Assembly: GCA_902786015.1 (NCBI GenBank)
Contig: CADAAU010000011.1
Location: 1-64,000 of the forward strand
Source of the DNA: an uncultured Coriobacteriaceae bacterium
GTDB taxonomy: Bacteria > Actinomycetota > Coriobacteriia > Coriobacteriales > Atopobiaceae
DNA length: 64,000 bases
Reading direction: 5' to 3'
Part shown: one piece after another, positions 7,643 to 15,688 of the stretch
How the letters are laid out: every line of letters begins with the position of its first letter
Position numbering within the stretch: the first letter of the stretch is position 1
The notes under the pieces: model-generated
Seen by the model: only the letters and a program-made list of their open reading frames with translations
Databases searched by the model: none
Told to the model about the DNA's origin: nothing
Made by a program: the position numbers and the translations under genes

Positions 7643-8947
7643 ATGGGCGTAGGGTTGCAAGAGGGTACGCGAATCCGCTCGCGCTTCAACAAAGAGATAC
7701 GTGTGCTCAAGCGGCTGGGTGACGGCAGCCAGGGCATCGTCTACCAGGTGCTGTACGACGGCAAGCCCATGGCGCTCAAGTGGTACCGCCCCAACGTGTT
7801 CGTGGACCGCCAGCGCTTTATCGACAACCTGCGCAATAACATCATGCACGGCAAGCCCACCGACGAGTTCCTGTGGCCCGTCGACATGACCGACGTCGTC
7901 GACGGGAGCTTCGGCTACGTGATGGAGCTGCGCCCGCAGGGGTTCGTGGAGGCGGGGGACCTGTTCATCAACCCCGGGCTCTTCCCCTCGTACCGCCGCG
8001 CCATCGACGCCTGCATGGGCGTCGTCAAGGCGTTCAGGGTGCTCCACAACAAGGGGTACTGCTATCAGGACGTGAGCGGCGGCAACTTCTTTGTGAACCC
8101 ACAGACCGGTAAGGTGCTGATTTGCGACAACGACAACGTCGCGCCGGCCGGCACCGACACCGGAATCCGAGGTACCCCGCGCTTCATGGCGCCCGAGATC
8201 GTCGTCGAGAACACCGTTCCGAGCATGCAGAGCGACCGCCACTCCATGAGCGTGCTGATCTTCTTCCTTCTGCTGGTCCAGCACCCGCTCGAGGGCGTGC
8301 GCCTCACCAAGTGCGGCGTGCTCGACGGACCCACCCAGAAGCGTATCTACGGGTCGGACCCCGTGTTCATCATGGACCCCGATGACTACACCAACCGGCC
8401 CGACCCCATCTACCCCAACGTGCTCAAGGTGTGGCCGTGCCTTCCGCAGCACATGCGGGACATGTTCACGCGCGCCTTCTCCAAGACCGCGCTCAAGAAC
8501 CCCAGCCGCCGCCCGAGCGAGCTCGAGTGGATCCGCGAGCTCACGCGCTTCCGCTCCGAGGTGGTGGGCTGCGCGTGCGGCAACGAGGTGTTCATGCAGG
8601 ACGCCAAGCCCGTGACGTGCGACAACCCGGGCTGCGGCAGGGAGGTCCGCGTGCCGCTGCGCGCCGAGCTATCGAGCTACTCGTTGCCCTTCGTGGACGA
8701 CATGCGCCTCTACCGCTGCCAGACCTGCGTCTGCAACGCGGACGTCGCGCTCGACCCGCTCGCTTGGGTTACCGGCGCGGTGGGGCGTGCCGACGTACTG
8801 GGAATCGAGAATATCTCGAGCGAGCCCTGGACGGTGTCGCAGGGGGCAAGCAGCCTCGTCGTCCAGCCTGGGCGCACCGTGCAGGCGATCCCCGACATGC
8901 AGATAGACCTCAACGACGAATGCGTCCGGGTCCGCCGGAACGCCTAG
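7643..8947 (+). CDS. Divergent Ser/Thr protein kinase with C-terminal zinc-ribbon-like region
   Basis: Cytoplasmic Hanks-type kinase of 434 residues. The start is ATG at 7643, six bases after GGAG; ATG at 7631 is also in frame. Visible motifs are the glycine loop GDGSQG (26-31), the ATP-binding lysine in MALKWY (K46), the catalytic loop YQDVSGGN with D143 and N148 (HRD altered to YQD), CDND at 161-164 in place of DFG, and MAPE. Catalytic residues are kept, so it is probably active. After the kinase domain, cysteines in CACG (310-313), CDNPGCG and YRCQTCVC suggest a metal-binding ribbon. The next genes encode a TerY-like VWA protein, a ribbon/DnaJ-like protein and a PP2C, the set known as the TerY-P triad. 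The likely role is phosphosignalling, possibly stress-related (inference). Confidence 0.85.
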   Translation: MGVGLQEGTRIRSRFNKEIRVLKRLGDGSQGIVYQVLYDGKPMALKWYRPNVFVDRQRFIDNLRNNIMHGKPTDEFLWPVDMTDVVDGSFGYVMELRPQGFVEAGDLFINPGLFPSYRRAIDACMGVVKAFRVLHNKGYCYQDVSGGNFFVNPQTGKVLICDNDNVAPAGTDTGIRGTPRFMAPEIVVENTVPSMQSDRHSMSVLIFFLLLVQHPLEGVRLTKCGVLDGPTQKRIYGSDPVFIMDPDDYTNRPDPIYPNVLKVWPCLPQHMRDMFTRAFSKTALKNPSRRPSELEWIRELTRFRSEVVGCACGNEVFMQDAKPVTCDNPGCGREVRVPLRAELSSYSLPFVDDMRLYRCQTCVCNADVALDPLAWVTGAVGRADVLGIENISSEPWTVSQGASSLVVQPGRTVQAIPDMQIDLNDECVRVRRNA

Positions 8948-8960
8948 GAGAGGAGAGACG

Positions 8961-9755
8961 ATGCCAAACATGGACGGACTGGGACCGGTCATGCGCCCCG
9001 ACCTGCACGTGTTCTACGTGCTCGACACCTCGGGCAGCATGCAGAACAAGCCCATCGGCGTGCTGAACCGCGCGATGGAGGAGACCGTGGACGCGCTCAG
9101 GCAGGTGGCCGCTCAGAACAGCGACGCCAACGTGAAGATCGCGGTCCTCGAGTTCAACAGCACGTGCCGCTGGGTCAACCCCGAGGGCCCCGAGTACCTG
9201 GAGGACTTCTTCTGGCAGGACCTCGCGGCCGCGGGCAAGACCGAGGTCGGGGCGGCCCTGCGCGAGCTCGACTCCAAGCTATCGCGCAACGCGTTCCTCA
9301 ACTCGATGACGAGTGCGTTCCTGCCGGTCATCATCTTCATGACCGACGGCTTCGCCACCGACGACTACGAGCGGGAGCTCGAGCGGATCATGCGCAACAG
9401 GTGGTTCGCCAAGGCCACGCGCGTCGGCTTCGCCATCGGGCGCAACCCCGACACCGAGATGATAGCCAAGCTCGTGGGCAGCTCCGAGGCCGTCATCCGC
9501 ACCGACGACCTGGGCGTGTTCGCGCGGCTGCTGCGCTTCGTGAGCGTCTCGGCGTCCACGCTGGCGGGCAACTCCCACACCCGCGATCAGGAGGCCTCGG
9601 GCAAGGAGGCCGTGCGAATGGGCCTGGGTATGTCCGGCGTTCGGGAGGAGGACGTGAGCCCGGGGTTCGACTACGAGGAGACGCCCGTGCGCGACTTCCC
9701 CGAAGACATCGCGGGTGGCGCGTTCACGTGGAATAACGCAAACCGAGTATTCTAG
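8961..9755 (+). CDS. TerY-like von Willebrand factor A domain protein
   Basis: A 264-residue cytoplasmic VWA protein with a complete metal-ion-dependent adhesion site: DTSGS at 22-26, T94 (GKTEVG) and D129 (MTDG). The VWA domain fills residues ~14-200, and a short acidic tail follows. TerY-type VWA proteins are encoded beside a Ser/Thr kinase and a PP2C phosphatase and are thought to present or be substrates of them. Ribosome-binding site AGGAGAGGAG lies just after the kinase stop (13-bp gap), so it is co-transcribed with the kinase. Unlike some TerY proteins it lacks a fused zinc ribbon; the next gene supplies ribbons separately. Confidence 0.88.
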   Translation: MPNMDGLGPVMRPDLHVFYVLDTSGSMQNKPIGVLNRAMEETVDALRQVAAQNSDANVKIAVLEFNSTCRWVNPEGPEYLEDFFWQDLAAAGKTEVGAALRELDSKLSRNAFLNSMTSAFLPVIIFMTDGFATDDYERELERIMRNRWFAKATRVGFAIGRNPDTEMIAKLVGSSEAVIRTDDLGVFARLLRFVSVSASTLAGNSHTRDQEASGKEAVRMGLGMSGVREEDVSPGFDYEETPVRDFPEDIAGGAFTWNNANRVF

Positions 9756-9811
9756 CGAATGATGCTCCGGCGTGAAGTATGCGCTTGGGGATTTGGCGAA
9801 GGGAGCGCGAC

Positions 9812-10519
9812 ATGTGTGCTACTCAGTTGATAAGCCATGGCCAGGGTGGAACGTGCTCGAACTGTGGGGCGCCACTCGAGCCTGATGCCTTCTTTTGCAT
9901 CGTATGTGGGAAGCCTGTTTCCAAAACAGACGCAGAGGCTACGCCAAGCTCTCCCGATGCAGGCGGGGCAGTTTGTGTGCAGTGTGGTTCTCCGCTTGAG
10001 CCGAATGCGCAGTTTTGCGTGGTGTGTGGTGCGAAGGTAACGTCCGCTGTCGAGCAGGAAGAGGACAGCATAGGTGGGCAACCCCAAGAGCAGAATTGTC
10101 CCAACTGCGGTTGGCCGCTCGAGTCGGACGCAATCTACTGCATAAGCTGTGGGTTTAAGGTAGGGGACAGCTCGTCAAAGACTTCTCAACCGTACCATTT
10201 CGATGATTTGGGTGCGGTTCCACCGGTGCCCGCAGGATCTTCGTCGGGTCTGTCCGCGAGCTTGGTCCCCGCTCCTCCCATGGTAGATGACGATGACGAC
10301 GCGACGGTACGCCCTCGGCTTGTCATGCTCACCCGCGAAGAGGCGCGCACCGGCTGTCGCAAGACCATCGAAGTCGATCGAAGCACCCACGAGAGCATCC
10401 AGATCGATGTTCCCGCAGGCGTCGATGTGACGACCAAGCTTGACGTGCCGGGGTATGGGTATTTCGACGAGCTGTCGGGACAGCGTGGGCCCATGCGGCT
10501 TACGTTCTTTATCGGCTGA
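9812..10519 (+). CDS. Triple zinc-ribbon protein with DnaJ-like C-terminal domain
   Basis: 235 residues. The start is ATG at 9812, six bases after AGGGAG; an earlier in-frame ATG at 9779 lacks a site. Three near-identical zinc ribbons follow one another: C15/C18-C29/C32, C55/C58-C69/C72 and C96/C99-C110/C113, each reading C.(N/Q)CG.PLE.(D/N)A..C..CG. After an acidic linker, residues ~168-235 resemble the substrate-binding C-terminal domain of DnaJ/Hsp40. The match is LTREEARTGCRKTIEVD, then IQIDVPAGVDVTTKLDVPGYG and a final beta strand; there is no J domain. It probably acts as an adaptor or client-binding subunit for the kinase/VWA/PP2C set. The DnaJ-like call is by pattern only. Confidence 0.75.
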   Translation: MCATQLISHGQGGTCSNCGAPLEPDAFFCIVCGKPVSKTDAEATPSSPDAGGAVCVQCGSPLEPNAQFCVVCGAKVTSAVEQEEDSIGGQPQEQNCPNCGWPLESDAIYCISCGFKVGDSSSKTSQPYHFDDLGAVPPVPAGSSSGLSASLVPAPPMVDDDDDATVRPRLVMLTREEARTGCRKTIEVDRSTHESIQIDVPAGVDVTTKLDVPGYGYFDELSGQRGPMRLTFFIG

Positions 10520-10529
10520 CGGACTCGCT

Positions 10530-12404
10530 ATGAGAACGGTTTGCTTTCACGGACACGTGCAGGGCGCTTCTCACGAGGCAAGTGGCAAGGTGTGCCAGGA
10601 CTATTCGGGTGCGCGGGAGGTGCGGGGTGAGCGTGGGAATGCCTACATCGCGGTCGTTGCCGACGGCCATGGCGATCCCGTGTGCAGGCGCAGCGATCGT
10701 GGGTCAGCCTTGGCCGTCCGAGTTGCTCTCGATACTATGGAAGCGCTAGCACGTACGTACCTGAATACTTACGAGGTGACGTGGCAAGAACTTCGAAGGC
10801 TGCTGCTCGACGCTGAAGACACTGACGGGTACAAGCGTAAAATCGCGACGCGCATCGTTTTTGACTGGTGCGCGGCGGTATATGACGATTACCGAGCCGA
10901 CCCAATCGAGGACTTCGCTCAGGCGATGGAGGACGCGGACGAGGATTGGCGCAAAAAGGTGATGCGCAAGCTTTACGGCACAACGCTTGTCTGTGCCATG
11001 CTCCTTCCCGATTTGAGCGTATTCGTGCAACAGGGTGACGGCTGTGCTGCGGCAATCTTTTGTGACGACCGCGATCCACTTGCAAAAGGAGATGTTATAC
11101 CGGAGGATGCCCTGTGCGTGGGGAACGTGACGACCTCGCTTTCGGACACCGATGCTGTCGATCGGGTTCGCGTGCTCGCGCTGGATGGAGAGTCCAATCG
11201 GATGGCGGCGCTCTTCGTTGGCACCGATGGCGTCGACAAGTCCCTTCCGCGCGAAGGCGCGCCCAACCTTTTTTCGGGCATAGCGCTCGATGTCGTGGCT
11301 CGCAATAACGATGGAGCGATTGACGCCGATGTGCTGGCGCACGACCTCATGGATGCGCTCGGGCGCTTGAGCCGTACGGGCAGCGGGGACGACGCTTCGA
11401 TCGCGGGCATCGTCGATCTCGATTTGACGGCTTCCATATCCGTCCGCCTCGAAGCCGAGCGAAGTCGCTTCGACCTGCGAACGGAGCTTGACGCCGACAA
11501 GGCCCGCCTGAGCTCCATGTCAAGAAAGTACGAGTATTACCGTACGCTCGATGCTCCCAACAACATTGTTGCGGGGGAGCGCGACAAGTATCTCGCCGAG
11601 TATCGAAGGCTCCAAGAGAAGGTCCGTGCCGTAGAGAATGGCCTTGCCCAAAGCGCTGCTGGCGAAGTCTCGTCTGGCGGTGAAGCTCCGGAGGCTGGGG
11701 AGAATCCCTTGAAGACGGGCGATACAAGCGATGGGGAGGATCCTTCAACTAACGTTTATGGGAAGATTGATGAGGAGGTGGCCTTCCATTCGCCCGTGGC
11801 AGACGGGCGGATCGGTCGCTCGCATGCGTTGGAAGGCGATACGGCAGAGATTCAAACGGCCTTTGTCGATGCTGGTGATGGCTCCAAGTTTTACGGCGTG
11901 CACGAAAACGGGACGTTTGACGAGGAGGGCGGCTACGACGATGCGATTGCCTTCGCGACTACGCCTCGTCTTCCTGCCCAGAGACGAGACGAGAGGCAAA
12001 AGGGCCAAGAACAACGTGCGCGCACTCCCATCAAGCGTAGGGATTTGGTTCTGATTGCGATTGTGGCGGCGCTTGTCGTTGTGCTCGCGGTTGTTGCTAT
12101 CACATTCTTTGGGGCCTTGAATTCAAATGCGGAGCTAGCAGAAACCACAAATCGGGCTGTGGACGTGCCCGAACAGCCCGTACCGCAAGACATTACGTCT
12201 AAGGATCCGCCTAACGTGCAGGTCGATACGGACCAACCCGTGGCCGAATCCCCTGCGGCCGATGGGGGACTCGTCCGGATGCAGGGAGACGTCGGAGTGG
12301 GCGAACAGACGGCGAACGAACACGCTTCTTATGTGGATGGACGGGAGGTGTTTCCACAGAGCGAAGCTGCCGAATCTGATGCTGCCACGCCGAACGGGTA
12401 CTAA
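10530..12404 (+). CDS. PP2C-family Ser/Thr phosphatase, membrane anchored
   Basis: 624 residues, starting at ATG 10530, eleven bases after the preceding stop; the ribosome-binding site is weak, suggesting translational coupling. The N-terminal ~300 residues form a PP2C (PPM) domain. Metal ligands visible are D45-G46-H47-G48-D49 (VVADGHGD), D233 in GTDGVDKS and D287-D288 in GDDAS, so it should be active. A coiled-coil-like stretch (~310-385) and an acidic linker lead to one transmembrane helix (~506-527, LVLIAIVAALVVVLAVVAI) and a ~95-residue extracytoplasmic tail. This topology puts the phosphatase in the cytoplasm at the membrane, opposing the kinase encoded upstream. It is longer than typical TerY-associated PP2Cs because of the membrane part. 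Confidence 0.87.
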   Translation: MRTVCFHGHVQGASHEASGKVCQDYSGAREVRGERGNAYIAVVADGHGDPVCRRSDRGSALAVRVALDTMEALARTYLNTYEVTWQELRRLLLDAEDTDGYKRKIATRIVFDWCAAVYDDYRADPIEDFAQAMEDADEDWRKKVMRKLYGTTLVCAMLLPDLSVFVQQGDGCAAAIFCDDRDPLAKGDVIPEDALCVGNVTTSLSDTDAVDRVRVLALDGESNRMAALFVGTDGVDKSLPREGAPNLFSGIALDVVARNNDGAIDADVLAHDLMDALGRLSRTGSGDDASIAGIVDLDLTASISVRLEAERSRFDLRTELDADKARLSSMSRKYEYYRTLDAPNNIVAGERDKYLAEYRRLQEKVRAVENGLAQSAAGEVSSGGEAPEAGENPLKTGDTSDGEDPSTNVYGKIDEEVAFHSPVADGRIGRSHALEGDTAEIQTAFVDAGDGSKFYGVHENGTFDEEGGYDDAIAFATTPRLPAQRRDERQKGQEQRARTPIKRRDLVLIAIVAALVVVLAVVAITFFGALNSNAELAETTNRAVDVPEQPVPQDITSKDPPNVQVDTDQPVAESPAADGGLVRMQGDVGVGEQTANEHASYVDGREVFPQSEAAESDAATPNGY

Positions 12405-12413
12405 ACACGATGG

Positions 12414-12510
12414 GCGGAACGGGTTTCCCGGGGAGTCTTGTTCCGCAGCGCGAGTTCGTTGCGGACCCGGCTCCGAGGCGTGGAACAAACCCCTCGGGAA
12501 CTCCGTTCCA
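12414..12510. repeat. Family A palindromic repeats (two hairpins)
   Basis: Two inverted-repeat units with the family core TTCCCGGGGA. One is at 12414-12446 (arms GCGGAAC/GTTCCGC), the other at 12481-12510 (arms TGGAAC/GTTCCA, core reversed). They lie 10 bp after the PP2C stop, head to head, and resemble REP-type intergenic elements. The rest of the 286-bp gap to 12692 shows no gene. Confidence 0.7.
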
Positions 12511-12691
12511 CGGTCCGCCTGCCACTGTCTCTTTCCGCCTTGTGACGGGGTGTGAGCAGTAACGTGTTGCCTGCTGTTCGGTCTGCTCGATGTGCTAACG
12601 CAATTTTTGGTGCGTGATGTTGGTACGGTGTCTGCAAGGGAGTTGTCACATCCAATGCGTCCGAACAAGGCGATGTGGATAGGAGGAAACC

Positions 12692-14143
12692 ATGCTGTGT
12701 CCAAACTGTGGCGCGCAGAATCGCGACGACTTTGCCTTCTGCGTGAATTGTGGCACGCCGCTTGCAACGTATGCTCAGCCTATGCAACCCGTGCAAAACA
12801 CGATGCCAGCTTCGTCCCGCTCGAGGTTCAATCTTCCCTTGGTGATTGGTCTGTCCCTTGCGCTGGTTTTGGCGATTGGCATTGGGGCATTTGCGCTCGT
12901 CACGCGCCGGCCAGCCGCTAACGCAAAGACTGCCTCGGACCAAAACAAGGCCGATCCGACACTCGTGCTCGTCGCGCAGAACTTCGTCGGCTCGCTGTAC
13001 AACAACGACTTGAGCAAGATGAAGCCCCAAGAGATCATTAGCTATGCACCTGTTGTCCGTCAATGTATTCCCTACATGCGTCCTGGCGCTCCCATCTACG
13101 ATCGGTTTGTTCGCACCGTGTCGAACACCTTTATCGATAACTCGGCTGCCACCAAGACTGATGTCAAAAACTGCACGCGCATGCTTGTAGAGGCACCCAA
13201 GGTCTATCGGATGGAAGACGGAACGTATCGCGTCATTGTTGACTGGCTAAAGGACCTCGACCTACGGAACCCCGATGACCTCGAGAAGCATCTAAAGGAC
13301 CTCAACGATTCTGGGCAGACCAACAACGGCAACAACGCCAGCGATTTACCGAGCTACAGGAGCGGCGAGGCTGGTGGCGCCAAGAACAATACCAACACCA
13401 CCGAGACCGCCGACAAGACCGATGAGGTCGTCGAAAAGGCCGACAAGACCGTTGAGTTTGGTGACAAGAGCAGCAAGACCGCCGACAAGATCGACGTGGC
13501 CATCGAAGAGCACAGCAAGACCGATGAGGTCGTCGAAAAGGGCAACAAGACTTCCGACAAATCTGATGAGGCAGCCGACAAGGACGGTGGGACTACGAAC
13601 AACGCCAGTAGCACCGAAACCGTAGACAACGCCGGCAAGACTGACGATCAGGGTGGCAAAACTACGGAAAACGTCGGCGAGACCGGCACCGATACCATTG
13701 ACACTACAGATAGTGTCGATGAGGCAAGCAATACGGATCTCCCGACCCAGGAGACCGGAAACGGCGGTATGCCCGAAAGCGCCACGCCGGGGAATGCCAC
13801 GATCGAAAGCGCCACGCCCGAGGAAAACACACCCGAAGATACCACGACTGGTACCGGTTCGAAGGCGAACGCCGAGAGTAGCCAGAGCGAGCGAGACGCC
13901 ACCGCCGACAGCCAAGACACGTACCGCGACGTGTTTGACATCACCTTCGACAAGGACGGTTACGTAGAGGACTTCGAGAACGTTGCCAACGCAACGCAGC
14001 CTTCTGATTCGAACTATGTTTCCGACCCTGCTGCGGCTCCCGCAGAGGCGAGCGGTGAGTTCGAGGCCCCTGCTTCCGCGGCGGCAAGCAACATGGTGCC
14101 GACCACGCCCACCACAACAAAGAAGCGCCAGACGATTGGCTGA
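12692..14143 (+). CDS. Zinc-ribbon membrane protein with long Asp/Thr/Lys-rich tail
   Basis: 483 residues, preceded by AGGAGGAAACC. An N-terminal zinc ribbon (C3/C6 and C17/C20: CPNCG...FCVNCG) faces the cytoplasm. One transmembrane helix follows (~48-70, LPLVIGLSLALVLAIGIGAF). Residues ~85-190 form a compact extracytoplasmic region (VAQNFVGSLYNNDLSKMKPQ...). About 200 residues of low-complexity repeats (KTDEVVEKADKT type, rich in D, K, T, N) come next, then an acidic end. The family was not recognised. Its ribbon matches those of the protein encoded at 9812, and it is the fifth gene of the kinase cassette, so it may be its membrane sensor or phosphorylation target (inference). The repetitive tail is Thr-rich and could be a substrate region. 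Confidence 0.75.
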   Translation: MLCPNCGAQNRDDFAFCVNCGTPLATYAQPMQPVQNTMPASSRSRFNLPLVIGLSLALVLAIGIGAFALVTRRPAANAKTASDQNKADPTLVLVAQNFVGSLYNNDLSKMKPQEIISYAPVVRQCIPYMRPGAPIYDRFVRTVSNTFIDNSAATKTDVKNCTRMLVEAPKVYRMEDGTYRVIVDWLKDLDLRNPDDLEKHLKDLNDSGQTNNGNNASDLPSYRSGEAGGAKNNTNTTETADKTDEVVEKADKTVEFGDKSSKTADKIDVAIEEHSKTDEVVEKGNKTSDKSDEAADKDGGTTNNASSTETVDNAGKTDDQGGKTTENVGETGTDTIDTTDSVDEASNTDLPTQETGNGGMPESATPGNATIESATPEENTPEDTTTGTGSKANAESSQSERDATADSQDTYRDVFDITFDKDGYVEDFENVANATQPSDSNYVSDPAAAPAEASGEFEAPASAAASNMVPTTPTTTKKRQTIG

Positions 14144-14182
14144 CATGTGGTACAAAGTCCCTGGGGAGTTGTGTGCCACATG
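14144..14182. repeat. Family A palindromic repeat
   Basis: Inverted repeat with outer arms CATGTGG/CCACATG around TACAAAGTCCCTGGGGAGTT, a diverged family A core. It starts directly after the stop codon of the preceding gene and probably also serves as its 3' hairpin. Confidence 0.65.
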
Positions 14183-14196
14183 GGATTGAGCAAAGC

Positions 14197-14249
14197 TTGA
14201 CAAGTTAGTTTGCCCCCTTCATCCTAAAGTATCGATGAAGGGGGCAAAC
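14197..14249 (+). promoter_or_regulatory. mtnN promoter with a 16-bp inverted repeat covering the ribosome-binding site
   Basis: TTGACA (14197-14202) is a good -35; no clear -10 follows at normal spacing. Perfect 16-bp arms (14208-14223 and 14234-14249, each containing TTTGCCCCCTTC or its complement) with a 10-nt loop end 1 nt before the ATG and include the AAGGGGG Shine-Dalgarno sequence. In RNA the start site would be masked; on DNA it could be an operator. Confidence 0.55.
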
Positions 14250-14250
14250 C

Positions 14251-14973
14251 ATGCAAATTGGACGTTTGGGCATTATTGGCTCAATGGATTCTGAGGTCGA
14301 TCACCTCAAGGCGCAGCTTTCGAACATGCAGGTCGAGACTATCTCGGAGATGCAATTCTGCCAAGGCAGCATTGGCGACACCAAAGTGGTCGTTGTCAAT
14401 TGCGGCGATGGAAAGGTCAACGCGGCCGTCTGTGCACAGACGCTCATACTGCGCTATGGCGTAACTCACATAATCAATACCGGTTCCGCGGGCTCACTTG
14501 AAGAAAGCATCAACGTCGGCGACATCGTCATCTCGACCGATGTGGTTCACCATGACTACGACCTCACGTCGTTGGGCTACGCGCGTGGTCAGGTCGCGAT
14601 CTTTGACGATGTCCCGTTTAAGGCGGATGCGGATTTTCGTGCGGCTCTTTTCGAGGTGGCCCAAAAGACTGCTCCCGAGGTGCGTATATACGAAGGGCGC
14701 ATCGCATCAGGCGATCAGTTCGTGTCTTCCATGGAGCGCCGCAATCGAATTGCGCAGGACTTTGGGGCGCTTTGCTGCGAGATGGAAGGGTCCGCCGTGG
14801 CTCAGACCTGCGTGCTCTCCAAAGTGCCGTTCGTTATCGTGAGGGCTGTCTCAGACAACGCCGACGGATCCTCTCGCATCGACTATCGGACGTTTGAGGC
14901 GGATGCAGCATATCGGAGCGCGCGAATTGTTGAACAGCTGTGCCTTACATGCGAGTCGAATCGCTCAGAATAA
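14251..14973 (+). CDS. mtnN: 5'-methylthioadenosine/S-adenosylhomocysteine nucleosidase
   Basis: 240 residues, normal length for MTAN. It hydrolyses methylthioadenosine and S-adenosylhomocysteine to adenine plus the thioribose, recycling SAM by-products and feeding autoinducer-2 synthesis where LuxS exists. Family marks are GIIGSMDSEVDHL near the N-terminus (E15 aligns with catalytic E12 of the E. coli enzyme), NTGSAGSLEESINVGDIVIS, CEMEGSAVAQTC and VRAVSDNADGSS containing the catalytic Asp. AAGGGGG precedes the ATG but sits inside a strong inverted repeat. Its 3' end overlaps the convergent GntR gene by 29 bp. Confidence 0.92.
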   Translation: MQIGRLGIIGSMDSEVDHLKAQLSNMQVETISEMQFCQGSIGDTKVVVVNCGDGKVNAAVCAQTLILRYGVTHIINTGSAGSLEESINVGDIVISTDVVHHDYDLTSLGYARGQVAIFDDVPFKADADFRAALFEVAQKTAPEVRIYEGRIASGDQFVSSMERRNRIAQDFGALCCEMEGSAVAQTCVLSKVPFVIVRAVSDNADGSSRIDYRTFEADAAYRSARIVEQLCLTCESNRSE

Positions 14974-15688
14974 CGCATCTGTTTGCTGGTAGCCATACGC
15001 TGCCCCATTCAAAGGGCGTATCGTCCTCAAGCCGAACCAGCTGGTCCAGATTGAGGACGGGTGCGTGTTCGTCGCACGAAAGCCAGTGTCCGCGCGTGCG
15101 GCCAGCTACGCGGGCGCTATAGCTCATTTCGCATCGACCCACACGTTTGCCGCTCGTGCGTTCGACGGCTGCAAAGACGCCCTCGTTCGTAAAGTCCACA
15201 TCGTCGAGCCCCGGACAAGCGTCGAGGTTGAGGTGGCTCTCTATAAACATGACGGGTTGGTTGCGGAGCAGGCGCACGCGAGCCAAAAAGAGGTGGTCGG
15301 AACCCACTGCAATACCAAGGCTCGTGGCGCATGCTTTTGTTGACGGCTCCACGCGCTGTTCGACGACATGCGTCGTGTAGTGCAGGTCCTGCTCGTCCAT
15401 GGACTCCGCGAACGAGAGGAGTCGCGTGGAACTCGGGCGTGCCATGAGTGGCTGCGTCACGAACGTCCCCCGACCTTGTTGTTGTACCAAAAGACCTTCG
15501 TCTACGAGCGTGCGAATGGCCTTTTGGACGGTGCCTCGAGCCACGCCGAGCAACGCCGCAAGCTCATGTTCGGATGGCAGTGCTTCGCCGACGCCCCACT
15601 GCTTGGAGTAGACGCGTTCGCGCACGAAGTCCGCGACGCTCGCGTGAAGAGGTCCTGAGGTGTTGCGATTGAGCTCGGGTATGCTCAT
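14945..15688 (-). CDS. GntR-family transcriptional regulator (HutC/UTRA type)
   Basis: 247 residues. An N-terminal winged helix (SVADFVRERVYSKQWGVGEALPSEHELAALLGVARGTVQKAIRTLVDEGLL) is followed by a UTRA effector domain (~90-245). UTRA members usually sense sugars, sugar phosphates or amino-acid-like ligands. The start ATG at 15688 overlaps the stop of the upstream gene as ATGA, showing translational coupling with the phospholipase-like gene. A longer in-frame start (15736) would sit inside that gene and is not preferred. Its target is unknown. Confidence 0.87.
   Translation of the reverse strand: MSIPELNRNTSGPLHASVADFVRERVYSKQWGVGEALPSEHELAALLGVARGTVQKAIRTLVDEGLLVQQQGRGTFVTQPLMARPSSTRLLSFAESMDEQDLHYTTHVVEQRVEPSTKACATSLGIAVGSDHLFLARVRLLRNQPVMFIESHLNLDACPGLDDVDFTNEGVFAAVERTSGKRVGRCEMSYSARVAGRTRGHWLSCDEHAPVLNLDQLVRLEDDTPFEWGSVWLPANRCVILSDSTRM

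Noticed and set aside
7589..8452. 287-codon minus-strand frame antisense to the kinase gene
   Set aside because: His/Val-rich antisense translation typical of GC3-rich genes; no ribosome-binding site, and kinase motifs on the plus strand are decisive.
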